Source: Pseudomonas oryzihabitans
Lineage (GTDB): Bacteria > Pseudomonadota > Gammaproteobacteria > Pseudomonadales > Pseudomonadaceae
Reading direction: 5' to 3'
DNA length: 64,000 nucleotides
NCBI RefSeq assembly: GCF_014522265.1
Contig: NZ_CP017024.1
Span: 4,288,501 to 4,352,500 of the forward strand
The notes under the pieces were generated by a model. It ran no database searches and was not told where the DNA came from. It worked only from the letters and a program-made list of their open reading frames with translations. Shown piece after piece: positions 27,842-38,854 of this stretch (its first letter is position 1; each line of letters starts with the position of its first letter). A program made the position numbers and the translations under genes.

Positions 27842-28631
27842 ATCGCCCCCTGCGCTTCTGGCTGCAACTGCTGTTCACCCTGCTGGTGGCCGCCTTCCTA
27901 TTGGTACCGGTGCTGCTCTCGGTGCTGGCCGGCCTCACCCGCAACTACTTCCAGGGCCTCGCCAGCGGCCTCACCCTGGACTGGGTGCTGCAGGTCTGGC
28001 AGGCCTATGCCCCCACCGTCTGGCTGTCGCTGCAACTGGCGCTGGGGACGGCGGTCCTCGCGGTCGTGCTCGGCGTCCCCGCGGCCTATGCCCTGGTCCG
28101 GCTGGACAACCGTTTCGCTCGCGCCTTCGAGGAATTGCTGGTGCTGCCCGTGGCCATGCCCGGCTTCGCCTCGGCCCTGGCGCTGCTGCTGACCTACGGC
28201 CATCTCGGCGGCTTTCGCCGCAGCCCGGCGATCATCCTGGTGGGCCATCTGCTGTTCACCCTGCCCTTCCTGATCCGCCCGGTGATGGCGGTGCTCAGGC
28301 GCAGCCAGCTGCCGCAGCTGGAGGAAGCCGCAGCCAGCCTGGGCGCCGGTCCCTGGCGGCGCTTCTTCGGCGTGGTGGTGCCCAATGCCCGCGCCGGCAT
28401 CCTCGCCGGCAGCCTCATGGTGATCACCCTCTCGCTGGGGAATTCAACCTCACCTGGATGCTGCACACGCCCCTGACCAAGACCCTGCCGGTGGGCCTGG
28501 CCGACAGCTACGCCTCGGCGCGGCTGGAGGTGGGCTCCGCCTACACCCTGATCTTCCTCTTGCTGATCGTGCCGCTGCTGGTCGCCCTCCAGGCCCTCAG
28601 CGCCCGTCTCTCCCGTGGAGCCCTGCGATGA
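27838..28631 (+). pseudogene. ABC transporter permease 2, frameshifted
   Basis: Starts at 27838 (MNRPLRFWLQLLFTLL) overlapping permease 1 by ATGA. It reads through EAA loop LEEAAASLGAGPWRRFFGVV to VITLSLG and shifts at the GGGG run 28437-28440. In the next frame EFNLTWMLHTPLTKTLPVGL continues naturally to a stop at 28629-28631, which overlaps the ATPase start by ATGA. Adding one G restores a normal permease of about 264 residues. As written, the last two membrane helices would be lost. The preserved ATGA coupling on both sides argues for a sequencing error. Confidence 0.85.
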
Positions 28632-29659
28632 CCCAAGGTACCGCCGTCCGCCTGCGCCACTGCGCCAAGACCTTTGCCGGAGGCCGCCAGGTGCTGCAGC
28701 CCCTGGACCTCGACATCCACCCGGGCGAGACCCTGGTGTTCCTTGGCCCGTCCGGCTGTGGCAAGACCACCACCCTGCGGCTGATCGCCGGCCTGGAGCA
28801 GCCCGATGCCGGCGGCCAGGTGCTGTTCGACGAGCGTGACGTCACCGACCTGCCCATCGAGCGGCGCGACGTCGGCATGGTGTTCCAGAACTACGCCCTG
28901 TTTCCCAACCTGGACGTGGCCGGCAACATCGCCTACGGCCTGAAGATCCGCGGCCTGCCGCGCGCCGAGCGCGATGCCCGGGTCGCCGAATTGCTGGCCA
29001 TGATGCAGCTGGAGGCCCTGGCCGAGCGGCGCATCCAGCAGCTGTCCGGTGGCCAGCGCCAGCGCGTGGCCCTGGCCCGGGCGCTGGCACCGCGCCCCCG
29101 GGTGCTCCTGTTCGACGAACCCCTGGCGGCGCTGGACGCCCAGCTGCGCGAGCAGTTGCGGGCCGACATCGGCGCCCTGCTGCGCGAACTCGGCACCACC
29201 GCGGTCTATGTCACCCATGACCAGCAGGAGGCCCTGGCCCTGGGCGATCGCATCGTGGTGATGGGCGAAGGCCGCATCGCCCAGATCGGCACCCCGACGC
29301 AGATCTACCAGCGCCCGGCCAGTCGCTTCGTCGCCGGTTTCGTCGGCCAGCTCAACCGCTTCGTGGTGCGCGGCCAGAGCGGCGCCGAGGTGGCAGTCGC
29401 CGGCGGACGGCTGCCCTGGACCGGCGCTGCCAGCACCCTGTTCTGTCGCCCAGAACACCTGGAGCCGAGCACGACGCCCGCGCACCTCACCGGCATCCTG
29501 GTCGGGCAATTCTTCCAGGGCGCCCATTCGCGGCTACTGGTGGAAGTGGGCACCGGCCAGCCGCTGCTGGTGGACACCGCCCAGCCCCTGCAGGCGCAAC
29601 CGGGCGACCTGCTGCACCTGAACGTGCGTCCCGACGCGCTCTTCACCCTCGCTTCCTAG
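28628..29659 (+). CDS. ABC transporter ATP-binding protein (PotA/PhnT-like)
   Basis: 343 residues. Walker A GPSGCGKTTT, Q-loop MVFQNYALFPNL, signature LSGGQRQRVALARAL, Walker B RVLLFDEPLAALDA and H-loop YVTHDQQEA are intact. The C-terminal TOBE-like domain (about 275-340; FCRPEHLEPS) is typical of spermidine, iron and phosphonate importers and may sense substrate. It energises the two-permease importer encoded upstream, and the phosphodiesterase gene follows 9 nt later. Confidence 0.93.
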   Translation: MTQGTAVRLRHCAKTFAGGRQVLQPLDLDIHPGETLVFLGPSGCGKTTTLRLIAGLEQPDAGGQVLFDERDVTDLPIERRDVGMVFQNYALFPNLDVAGNIAYGLKIRGLPRAERDARVAELLAMMQLEALAERRIQQLSGGQRQRVALARALAPRPRVLLFDEPLAALDAQLREQLRADIGALLRELGTTAVYVTHDQQEALALGDRIVVMGEGRIAQIGTPTQIYQRPASRFVAGFVGQLNRFVVRGQSGAEVAVAGGRLPWTGAASTLFCRPEHLEPSTTPAHLTGILVGQFFQGAHSRLLVEVGTGQPLLVDTAQPLQAQPGDLLHLNVRPDALFTLAS

Positions 29660-29668
29660 GAGATCCTC

Positions 29669-30495
29669 ATGTCCGCGCCCTTCCTGCTGGCCCAGCTCAG
29701 CGACCTGCACATCAAGGCCGGCGGCCGGCTGTCCTACGGGGTGGTCGATACCCTCGGCGCCCTGCGCCTGGCGGTGGACCGCCTCAACGCCCTGCAACCG
29801 CGCCCGGATGCGCTGGTCATCACCGGCGACCTGGTGGACTTCGGCACCCCGAGGAATACGCCACCGTGCGCGAGGTCTTGGCCGAACTGACCATGCCCTT
29901 CTTCGTCATCCCCGGCAATCACGACGACCGCGCCGCCCTGCGCACGGCCTTCGCCGATCACCCCTATCTGCCGGCCCGGGGCACCCTGGACTGGCGGCAG
30001 GACTGCGGCCCGCTGCGGCTGATCGGGCTGGATACCCATATCCCCGGCGAGCACGGAGGGCGTCTCGACGCCGCGCAACTGGCCTGGCTCGACGCCCAGC
30101 TCAGCCAGGCACCCGACCAGCCGACCCTGGTGCTCCTGCACCATCCGCCGTTCCCGGTCGGCATCGGCCATATGGATCGCATCGGCCTGGACGGCGGCGC
30201 GGAACTCGAAGCCGTGATCCGCCGCCATGCCCAGGTGGAGCGGCTGCTTTGCGGTCATCTGCACCGGCTGATCCAGCGCCGCTTCGGCGGCACCCTGGCC
30301 TGCGTCTGTCCCGGCGTGTCGCACCAGGTCGACCTGGACCTGCGCGAAGCGGCGCCGTCGCGCTTTCGCCTGGAGCCGCCGGGCCTGCTGCTGCATCGCT
30401 GGGCGGATGAGGCCCTGGTGACCCACCATCTGCCGCTGGGCAACTACCCGGGCCCCTACCCCTTCTTCGCCGCCGATGGCCAGTTGCTGGACTGA
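29669..30495 (+). pseudogene. Class III metallophosphodiesterase (GpdQ/CpdA-like), frameshifted
   Basis: Rejoined length about 275 residues. Frame 1 (from 29669) has LAQLSDLHI and VITGDLVDFGTP. One base is missing in CCCC 29847-29850, and the next frame continues EEYATVREVLAEL, then PGNHDDR, LLHHPPFPVGIGHMDRIG and LLCGHLHR. The Asp, His and Asn ligands of the calcineurin-like dimetal site (DxH, GDxxD, GNHD, GHxH) are all present. GpdQ enzymes hydrolyse glycerophosphodiesters and related phosphonate esters; CpdA hydrolyses cAMP. There is no signal peptide, so it acts in the cytoplasm, on material brought in by the transporter encoded just upstream. Confidence 0.85.
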
Positions 30496-30566
30496 CACCG
30501 CCCCGTTTCGGGTCCTGAGGTAGCAGAGCGGCCGCTGCTGCGACCCAGCGTGGTGCAAAAGGTAAC

Positions 30567-30606
30567 GCCAGCGCCTGACCGCGCTGACCTGCGGCCCAGC
30601 GCTGGC
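30567..30606. terminator. hairpin between phosphodiesterase and GntR genes
   Basis: GCCAGCGC (30567-30574) pairs perfectly with GCGCTGGC (30599-30606). It lies 70 nt after the phosphodiesterase stop, in the 179-nt gap before the next regulator gene. A TGGAT-N6-ATCCA inverted repeat at 30647-30662, just before the GntR ribosome site, could be that regulator's operator. Confidence 0.35.
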
Positions 30607-30674
30607 AAGCACTGGGCTCCCTGGCATGAGCCTTGCCTTGGCAGATTGGATACAAAAATCCAGGAAGCCAGTCC

Positions 30675-31361
30675 ATGCCGCTCTCCGCCCTGTCCCGCTC
30701 CACTGCCCTGAGTGCCGAAGAAGAGGCCTATCGCCATCTGCTGCAGGCCATCTGCGCCGGGCACTATCGCAATGGCGAGCGGCTGATCGCCGAGGACATC
30801 GCCACCACCCTGGGCATGAGTCGCATGCCGGTGCGCAGCGCCTTCCAGCGCCTCGCCGCCGAAGGCCTGGTGATCCTCCGGCCGCATCGCGGCGCGGTGG
30901 TCAGCGGCCTGGACCTGGAGGACATGCGCGAGGTGTTCGAGATGCGCAGCGCCCTCGAAGGCCTGGCCATCCGCCTGGCCACGCCCCATGTCGGCCCCCG
31001 TGAGATGACGCGCCTGGAACGCCTGCTGGAAGACCTGGACGACGAGCAGGAGCCCGGCGCCTGGGTCGCCCAGCACCGCGCCTTCCACGAATACCTGTGC
31101 AGCCTGGCCGGTCGGCCGCGGCTGCTGCGCCAGATCAATGGCCTCTATGCCCTGATCGAGCCTCACATGCAGCTCTGGCTGCACGTCGATCGCCCCCAGT
31201 CGGCCCGCGACGAGCACGCGCCCATCCTCGCCGCCCTGCGCGCCGGCGACGCCGCCGAGGCCGAGCGGGTGTTGCGCGAGCACATCGAGGGCACGGTGCC
31301 CGACCTGCTGACCTTCATCGAACGATCGGGCGACCAGACCCGAAGTACGCCCCCGCGCTGA
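30675..31361 (+). CDS. GntR-family regulator (FadR/FCD type)
   Basis: 228 residues from ATG 30675 (AGGAAG 7 nt upstream). The winged helix has NGERLIAEDIATTLGMSRMP and VRSAFQRLAAEGLVIL. The FCD effector domain (about 80-215) carries metal-binding His and Asp residues (RAFHEYL, EHAPILAAL, LREHIEG) like other FCD proteins that bind carboxylates. It opens the block of amino-acid ABC transporter, PotF-like receptor and gamma-glutamyltransferase genes on the same strand and probably represses them until substrate appears. Confidence 0.92.
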   Translation: MPLSALSRSTALSAEEEAYRHLLQAICAGHYRNGERLIAEDIATTLGMSRMPVRSAFQRLAAEGLVILRPHRGAVVSGLDLEDMREVFEMRSALEGLAIRLATPHVGPREMTRLERLLEDLDDEQEPGAWVAQHRAFHEYLCSLAGRPRLLRQINGLYALIEPHMQLWLHVDRPQSARDEHAPILAALRAGDAAEAERVLREHIEGTVPDLLTFIERSGDQTRSTPPR

Positions 31362-31401
31362 GCCATCCGCCCTGCCCACCCCTGTCCTTCCGGAGAAGAC
31401 C

Positions 31402-32208
31402 ATGACCCGCCACCGGCTTTCCTGCAGTCTGCTCGCCCTGACCCTCGTCGCCGGCTTCACCCAGGCCGCCCCGCAGATCCCCGAGCGCCTGGCCAAGGCT
31501 TCCAAGATCACCTATTGCGGCGCTCTCGATACCCCACCGATCGGCTTCTTCGACGAAGCCCAGAAGCCCAAGGGCCTCACCGTCGACCTCGGTGCCGAGA
31601 TCGCCAAGCGCCTCGGCGACAAGAAGGTCGACTGGCGCGTGGTGCCCTTCTCCGGCCTGATTCCGGCGCTGCTGGCCGGCCAGTGCGATCTGCTGATCGA
31701 CCAGCTGTTCGACAAGCCCGAGCGCCGCCAGGTGATCGACATCGTCAACTACATGTACTCCAGCCAGGCGGTGGTGGTGCCGGCGGGCAACAAGGCCGGC
31801 ATCCACACCCTGGACGACCTCGCCGGCAAGAAGGTGGCGGTGCTCAATGGCTCCACCATCCGCACCCTGCTCGACGCCCACAACGAGGAGCTGAAGAAGG
31901 CCGGCAAGGCGCCCATGAAGCTGGTGGCCTACAACAGCGACACCGACGCCTTCCAGGCCCTGCGCCTGGGCCAGACCGACGCCTACGGCACCACCGTGGA
32001 AACCGCCGCCTACTACCAGGGCGTCGCGCCCGGCCAGTTCGAGACCGGCGTGCCGGCCTTCGCCCGCATCCTCACCGGGATCGGCGTACGCAAGGACGAC
32101 AGCCAGCTCAGCAGCGCCCTCACCCAGATCCTCGCCGACATGAAGGCCGATGGCAGCTACGCCACCCTCATGGCCAAGTGGCACCTGGAAGGCGACAAGC
32201 TCGATTAA
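31402..32208 (+). CDS. Polar amino-acid ABC transporter substrate-binding protein
   Basis: 268 residues, signal peptide to about FTQA/AP. SBP_bac_3 features: [52 protein letters not shown] and [12 protein letters not shown]. It binds an amino acid or amino-acid-like ligand in the periplasm and serves the permease and ATPase encoded next (13 and then 2 nt spacing). The GGT-like gene downstream suggests a gamma-glutamyl compound, as inference. Confidence 0.92.
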   Translation: MTRHRLSCSLLALTLVAGFTQAAPQIPERLAKASKITYCGALDTPPIGFFDEAQKPKGLTVDLGAEIAKRLGDKKVDWRVVPFSGLIPALLAGQCDLLIDQLFDKPERRQVIDIVNYMYSSQAVVVPAGNKAGIHTLDDLAGKKVAVLNGSTIRTLLDAHNEELKKAGKAPMKLVAYNSDTDAFQALRLGQTDAYGTTVETAAYYQGVAPGQFETGVPAFARILTGIGVRKDDSQLSSALTQILADMKADGSYATLMAKWHLEGDKLD

Positions 32209-32220
32209 GGGAAGGCCACG

Positions 32221-32988
32221 ATGAACTTCAGCTGGGATGTGTTCTGGCAGTACCTGCTGCACCCGAGCGACGTCTACCTCTACGGCCTCGGGCTGACCTG
32301 CGTCATCGCCATCGGCGCCATGCTGCTGGGCTGCGCGCTCGGCCTGCTGGCGGCGCTGGCACGGCTGTCGCGCTATCGGGCGCTGCAATACCCGGTGCGC
32401 TGCTATGTCTGGCTGATGCGCGGCACGCCGCTGCTGGTGCAGATCGTCTTCCTCTACACGGCCCTGGCGGCCGGCGGCATCTTTCGCTTCGAGGACCTGG
32501 ACCTGGGCTTCCTGGTGATCCCGGGCAACATCCAGGCGGCCATCATCGCCCTGGGCCTCAACGAAGGTGCCTACATGGCCGAGATCATCCGCGCCGGCAT
32601 CGGTGCGGTGGATCGCGGCCAGTACGAGGCGGCGCGCTCCCTGGGCATGACGCCGGCCAAGCTGATGCGCCGCATCGTGCTGCCCCAGGCGCTGCGGGTG
32701 ATCATTCCGCCGCTCGGCAACGAGTTCAACGTGATGCTCAAGAACACCACCCTGGTCAGCGTCATCGGGGTGCAGGAGCTGCTGCTCAGCACCCAGATGA
32801 TCACCTCGGCGACCTTCCGCGTCTTCGAGCTGTACCTGGTGGTGGCCATCTACTTCCTGGTCCTGACCACCCTCTGGGGCTTCTTCCAGGCCTGGCTGGA
32901 GCGGCGCTTCGGCAAGGCCGACGGTCACCGACCCACCGCCACCGGCCGGCTGTTCAGCCTGCAGGGCTTCAAGCTACGGGGACGCTAG
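32221..32988 (+). CDS. Amino-acid ABC transporter permease
   Basis: 255 residues with the HisM/GlnP-type permease signature: [31 protein letters not shown] and [20 protein letters not shown] (EAA loop). It probably acts as a homodimer because only one permease gene is present. It lies between receptor and ATPase genes in the same operon. Confidence 0.94.
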   Translation: MNFSWDVFWQYLLHPSDVYLYGLGLTCVIAIGAMLLGCALGLLAALARLSRYRALQYPVRCYVWLMRGTPLLVQIVFLYTALAAGGIFRFEDLDLGFLVIPGNIQAAIIALGLNEGAYMAEIIRAGIGAVDRGQYEAARSLGMTPAKLMRRIVLPQALRVIIPPLGNEFNVMLKNTTLVSVIGVQELLLSTQMITSATFRVFELYLVVAIYFLVLTTLWGFFQAWLERRFGKADGHRPTATGRLFSLQGFKLRGR

Positions 32989-32990
32989 CC

Positions 32991-34869
<1,879 letters not shown>

Positions 34870-34885
34870 CCTCGAAGAGCCTGCC

Positions 34886-36502
34886 ATGCTGAATTTCTCT
34901 GCCCACGACTACCCCTACGCCTCGCAACGCCAGAGCGTCTTCGCGCGCAATGGCATGGTCGCCACCTCCCAGCCGCTGGCCGCTGAAGCCGGCATCACCA
35001 TGCTGCGCCAGGGTGGCAACGCCATCGACGCGGCCATCGCCACCGCCGCGGCCCTGACCGTGGTGGAACCTACCGGCAATGCCATCGGCGGCGACGCCTT
35101 CGCCCTGGTCTGGGTCAAGGACCAGCTGCATGGCCTGGACGCCAGCGGCCATGCCCCGGCCAGTCTCGACATCGCCACGGTCAAGGCCGCCGGCCACGAG
35201 CGCATGCCGGTGCACGGCTGGCTGCCGGTCACGGTGCCGGGCTGCCCGGCGGCCTGGGCCGAGCTGTCGCGCCGCTTCGGCAAGCTGCCCTTCGCCACCC
35301 TGTTCGAACCCGCCATCGCCCTGGCCCGCGACGGCTTCCCGGTGTCGCCGGTGGTCGCCCACCAATGGCGCATCGCCCAGGCCGAATACCAGGCCAGCCG
35401 GGACCAGGCGCCTGAGCTTGCAGCCTGGTTCGACACCTTCCTCATCGACGGTAAAGCCCCAGTCGCCGGCCAGCTGTTCCGCAATCCGGCCCAGGCCCGC
35501 ACCCTGGAAGAACTGGCACAGACCCAGTGCGAGAGCTTCTACCGCGGCGCCATCGCCCGGCGCCTGGCCGAGCATGCCGCGGCCAGCGGCGGTCACCTGA
35601 CCACGGCGGACCTGGCCGGCTACCAGCCGCGCTGGGTGGAGCCGATCAAGGTCGACTACCGCGGCTACCAGGTGTGGGAGATTCCGCCGAGCGGCCAGGG
35701 CCTGATCGCCCTCATGACCCTGAACATCCTCAAGGGCTATGACTTCGACCAGCGCGACAGCCAGCTCACCTGGCACCGCCAGCTGGAAGCCATGAAGAAG
35801 GCCTATGCCGACGGCCTGCACTACATCACCGATCCCGAGCACATGAGGGTCGCCGCCAGCGTCCTGCTGGACGATGCCTATGCCGAGCGCCGCCGCGCCG
35901 AGATCACCGACCAGGCCCAGCCGCCGCTGCATGGCGATCCCCAGGCCAGCGGCACCGTCTACATCGCCACCGCCGATGGCGAGGGCAACATGGTGTCCTT
36001 CATCCAGAGCGCCTACCACGGCTTCGGCTCCGGCGTGGTGCTGCCCGACAGCGGCATTGGCCTGCAGAATCGCGGCTCGGAATTCAGCCTGGATGCCGGC
36101 CACTCCAACGCCCTGGCGCCGGGCAAGCAGACCTTCCACACCATCATCCCGGGCTTCCTGAGCAAGGGTGACGTGCCCATCGGCCCCTTCGGCGTCATGG
36201 GTGGCTACATGCAGCCCCAGGGCCATGTGCAGATGGTGATGAATCTGGTGGACTTCGGCCTCAATCCCCAGGCGGCGCTGGACGCCCCGCGCTGGCAGTG
36301 GCTGGGGGAGATGAAGGTCGGCATCGAGCAGGCGGCTTCCCGCGCCCTGGCCAGCGGCCTGGCGCGGCGCGGTCACCAGATCGAGATCGCCCACGACTCC
36401 ACCGACTTCGGTCGCGGCCAGATCATCGTCCGCGATCCGCAGACCGGCGTGCTCTGCGGCGGCACCGAGCCGCGCGCGGATTCCCATATCGCGGTCTGCT
36501 GA
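34886..36502 (+). CDS. Gamma-glutamyltransferase-family protein, cytoplasmic
   Basis: 538 residues without signal peptide, unlike the periplasmic Ggt. GNAIDAAIATAAALTVVEPT and NAIGGDAFALVW are the family N-terminal signature. The autocatalytic cleavage site is probably before T357 (ASGTVYIATADGEGNMVS), giving the usual large and small subunits. The small subunit has QNRGSEFSLD and PFGVMGGYMQPQGH. It should hydrolyse or transfer a gamma-glutamyl (or related amide) group. Being the last gene of an operon with amino-acid and polyamine-type receptors, it may process an imported gamma-glutamyl compound. Ends 6 nt before a strong hairpin. Confidence 0.9.
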   Translation: MLNFSAHDYPYASQRQSVFARNGMVATSQPLAAEAGITMLRQGGNAIDAAIATAAALTVVEPTGNAIGGDAFALVWVKDQLHGLDASGHAPASLDIATVKAAGHERMPVHGWLPVTVPGCPAAWAELSRRFGKLPFATLFEPAIALARDGFPVSPVVAHQWRIAQAEYQASRDQAPELAAWFDTFLIDGKAPVAGQLFRNPAQARTLEELAQTQCESFYRGAIARRLAEHAAASGGHLTTADLAGYQPRWVEPIKVDYRGYQVWEIPPSGQGLIALMTLNILKGYDFDQRDSQLTWHRQLEAMKKAYADGLHYITDPEHMRVAASVLLDDAYAERRRAEITDQAQPPLHGDPQASGTVYIATADGEGNMVSFIQSAYHGFGSGVVLPDSGIGLQNRGSEFSLDAGHSNALAPGKQTFHTIIPGFLSKGDVPIGPFGVMGGYMQPQGHVQMVMNLVDFGLNPQAALDAPRWQWLGEMKVGIEQAASRALASGLARRGHQIEIAHDSTDFGRGQIIVRDPQTGVLCGGTEPRADSHIAVC

Positions 36503-36508
36503 CCGCCA

Positions 36509-36542
36509 GGAAAGCCCCTCCCGGGTCCTGGCGGGGCTTTCC
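36509..36542. terminator. bidirectional terminator
   Basis: GGAAAGCCCC (36509-36518) and GGGGCTTTCC (36533-36542) form a perfect 10-bp stem between the convergent GGT-like and OsmC-YcaO genes. The run of A/T at each stem base gives short U-tracts in either direction. A competing GCCAGG/CCTGGC pairing is possible. Confidence 0.85.
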
Positions 36543-36543
36543 G

Positions 36544-38745
36544 TTAGAGCGTAATCCCAGCCGCCCTGGCCCGCGCCGCGTGCAGCTTGCGATAGCTGTC
36601 GATCAGCCGCAGGTGCTTGTCGAGGCCTTCCAGCCCGAGGCTGGTGGGCGTCAGGCCAGGGAAGCGCACCTCGCCCGAGACCGAGCCCAGGGCGGCGTCC
36701 AGGCGCTCCTCGCCGAACATCCGGCGGAAGTTGACCTCGAAGTCGGCCAGTTCCAGTTCGTCGTCCATTTCGACTTCCAGCACCGCATTGAGCGCCTGGT
36801 AGAACAGGCCGCGCTCCAGGGTGTTGTCGTTGAACTGGAGGAATGTCTCGACCGCTTCCTTGGCCTCTTCGAATTGCTGCAGCGCCAGGTGAATGAGCAG
36901 CTTGAGCTCCAGCACGGTCAGCTGGCCCCAGACGGTGTTCTCGTCGAATTCCACGCCGATCAGGGTGGCGATGCGGGTGTAGTCGTCCACCTGGGTATCG
37001 TCCAGGCGTTCGAGCAGGGACTCCAGGGCCGCATCGTCCAGCTGGTGCAGCGTGAGGATGTCCTCGCGCACCGCCAGCGCCTTGTTGGTGTTGTCCCAGA
37101 TCAGGTCCTCGACCGGATAGATCTCCGAATAGCCCGGCACCAGGATGCGGCAGGCCGGTGCGCCCAGGTCCTCGTACACCGCCATGTAGGCTTCCAGATC
37201 CCGTTCGGCGAGGATGCCGAACAGGGTGGCGGCCTCCTGGGCGGTGGCATCTTCGCCCTCGCTGGAAAAGTCCCAGTCGACGAAGTCATGGTCGGCCCTG
37301 GCGCTGAAGAAGCGCCAGGAGACCAGGCCGCTGGAGTCGATGAAGTGCTCGACGAAGTTGTTCGGCTCCATCAGCGCCTGGCTCTCGAAGGTCGGCTGCG
37401 GCAGGTCGTTGAGGCCCTCGAAGCTGCGGCCCTGCAGCAATTCGGTGAGACTGCGCTCCAGGGCGATCTCCAGGCGCGGATGGGCGCCGAAGGAGGCGAA
37501 CACCCCACCGGTGCGCGGATTCATCAGGGTCACGCACATCACCGGGAATTCGCCACCCAGGGAGGCGTCCTTGACCAGCACCGGAAAGCCCTGGGCTTCC
37601 AGGCCGCGGATGCCGTCGACGATGGCGGGAAACCGGGCCAGCACCTCGTCAGGAACATCCGGCAGGGCCAGCTCGCCTTCGAGGATCTCGCGCTTCACCG
37701 CCCGCTCGAAGATTTCCGACAGGCACTGCACCTGGGCTTCGGCCAGGGTGTTGCCCGCGCTCATGCCGTTGCTGAGGTAGAGGTTCTCGATCAGGTTCGA
37801 GGGGAAATACACCACCTCGCCATCGGACTGGCGCACGAAGGGCAGCGCGCAGATGCCGCGTGCCACGTTGCCGGAGTTGGTGTCGTGCAGGTGCGAGGCG
37901 CGCAGCTCGCCTTCCGGGTCGTAGAGCTTGCGGCAATGGCGATCGAGGATTTCCCGGGGCAGCGCATCCTTGGGCCCGGGCTGGAACCAGCGCTCGTCGG
38001 GGTGGTGGACGAAGGCCGCGTTGCCGATGGCCTCGCCCCAGTACTGATCGTTGTAGAAGAAGTTGCAATTGAGGCGTTCGATGAATTCGCCCAGCGCCGA
38101 GGCCAAGGCCGCTTCCTTGGTCGCGCCCTTGCCGTTGGTGAAGCACAGCGCCGACTGCACATCGCGCAGGTGCAGCGACCAGACGTTGGGCACGATGTTG
38201 CGCCAGGAGGCGATCTCCACCTTCATGCCCAGATTGGCGAGGATGCCCGAGAGCTTGGCGATGGTCTCTTCCAGCGGCCGGTCCTTGCCGGGAATGTAGG
38301 TCTCGCTGCCGGTATCGCTGGGCAGCAGCAGGGCCTGTGCATCGGCGTCCAGGCTCTCCACCGCCTCGATGATGAAGTCGGGGCCGGCCTGCACCGCCTT
38401 CTTCACCGTGCAGCGGTCGATGGACCTGAGGATGCCCTGGCGATCCTTGTCGGAGAGATCCGCGGGCAGCTCGACCTGAATCTTGAAGGTCTGTTTGTAG
38501 CGATTCTCCGGGTCGACGATGTTGCTCTGCGCCAGGCGGATGTTGTCGGTGGGAATGTCGCGGGTCTGGCAGTAGAGCTTGACGAAATAGGCCGCGCAGA
38601 GCGCCGAGGACGCCAGGAAATAGTCGAAGGGACCCGGGGCCGAGCCGTCACCCTTGTAGCGGATGGGCTGATCGGCGATCACCGAGAAGTCGTCGAACTT
38701 GGCCTCGAGCCTCAGGTTGTCGAGAAAATTGACCTTGATTTCCAT
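36544..38745 (-). CDS. ycaO: OsmC-YcaO fusion protein
   Basis: 733 residues from ATG 38745 (MEIKVNFLDN), preferred over 38754 because GGA is then 9 nt upstream. Residues 1-135 form an OsmC-like domain with both redox cysteines (C50 in ASSALCAAYF, C112 in IDRCTVKKA). The YcaO ATP-dependent domain follows (about 170-560; EFIERLNCNFF, SEIFERAVKREILE, TLMNPRTGGVFASFGAHP), then a helical TPR-like tail (600-733). The C-terminus is AGITL, without the PxPxP end of azoline-forming cyclodehydratases, which fits the E. coli YcaO group linked to RimO beta-methylthiolation of ribosomal protein S12. No precursor peptide gene is visible nearby. Confidence 0.9.
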   Translation of the reverse strand: MEIKVNFLDNLRLEAKFDDFSVIADQPIRYKGDGSAPGPFDYFLASSALCAAYFVKLYCQTRDIPTDNIRLAQSNIVDPENRYKQTFKIQVELPADLSDKDRQGILRSIDRCTVKKAVQAGPDFIIEAVESLDADAQALLLPSDTGSETYIPGKDRPLEETIAKLSGILANLGMKVEIASWRNIVPNVWSLHLRDVQSALCFTNGKGATKEAALASALGEFIERLNCNFFYNDQYWGEAIGNAAFVHHPDERWFQPGPKDALPREILDRHCRKLYDPEGELRASHLHDTNSGNVARGICALPFVRQSDGEVVYFPSNLIENLYLSNGMSAGNTLAEAQVQCLSEIFERAVKREILEGELALPDVPDEVLARFPAIVDGIRGLEAQGFPVLVKDASLGGEFPVMCVTLMNPRTGGVFASFGAHPRLEIALERSLTELLQGRSFEGLNDLPQPTFESQALMEPNNFVEHFIDSSGLVSWRFFSARADHDFVDWDFSSEGEDATAQEAATLFGILAERDLEAYMAVYEDLGAPACRILVPGYSEIYPVEDLIWDNTNKALAVREDILTLHQLDDAALESLLERLDDTQVDDYTRIATLIGVEFDENTVWGQLTVLELKLLIHLALQQFEEAKEAVETFLQFNDNTLERGLFYQALNAVLEVEMDDELELADFEVNFRRMFGEERLDAALGSVSGEVRFPGLTPTSLGLEGLDKHLRLIDSYRKLHAARARAAGITL

Positions 38746-38854
38746 GCACAGCATTCCGGTTTGGAGACAGATTGGCCGCCATTATCCGGACAAAGGGGCG
38801 CGGGCGATATGCAGGCCGTCGTCTCGTGGACCCCGGGGCAGGCCTCGTCAGTCG

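Noticed and set aside
36544-38745. TOMM (azoline peptide) biosynthesis cluster around YcaO
   Set aside because: No precursor peptide, dehydrogenase or ocin-ThiF partner is present and the C-terminal PxPxP is missing.
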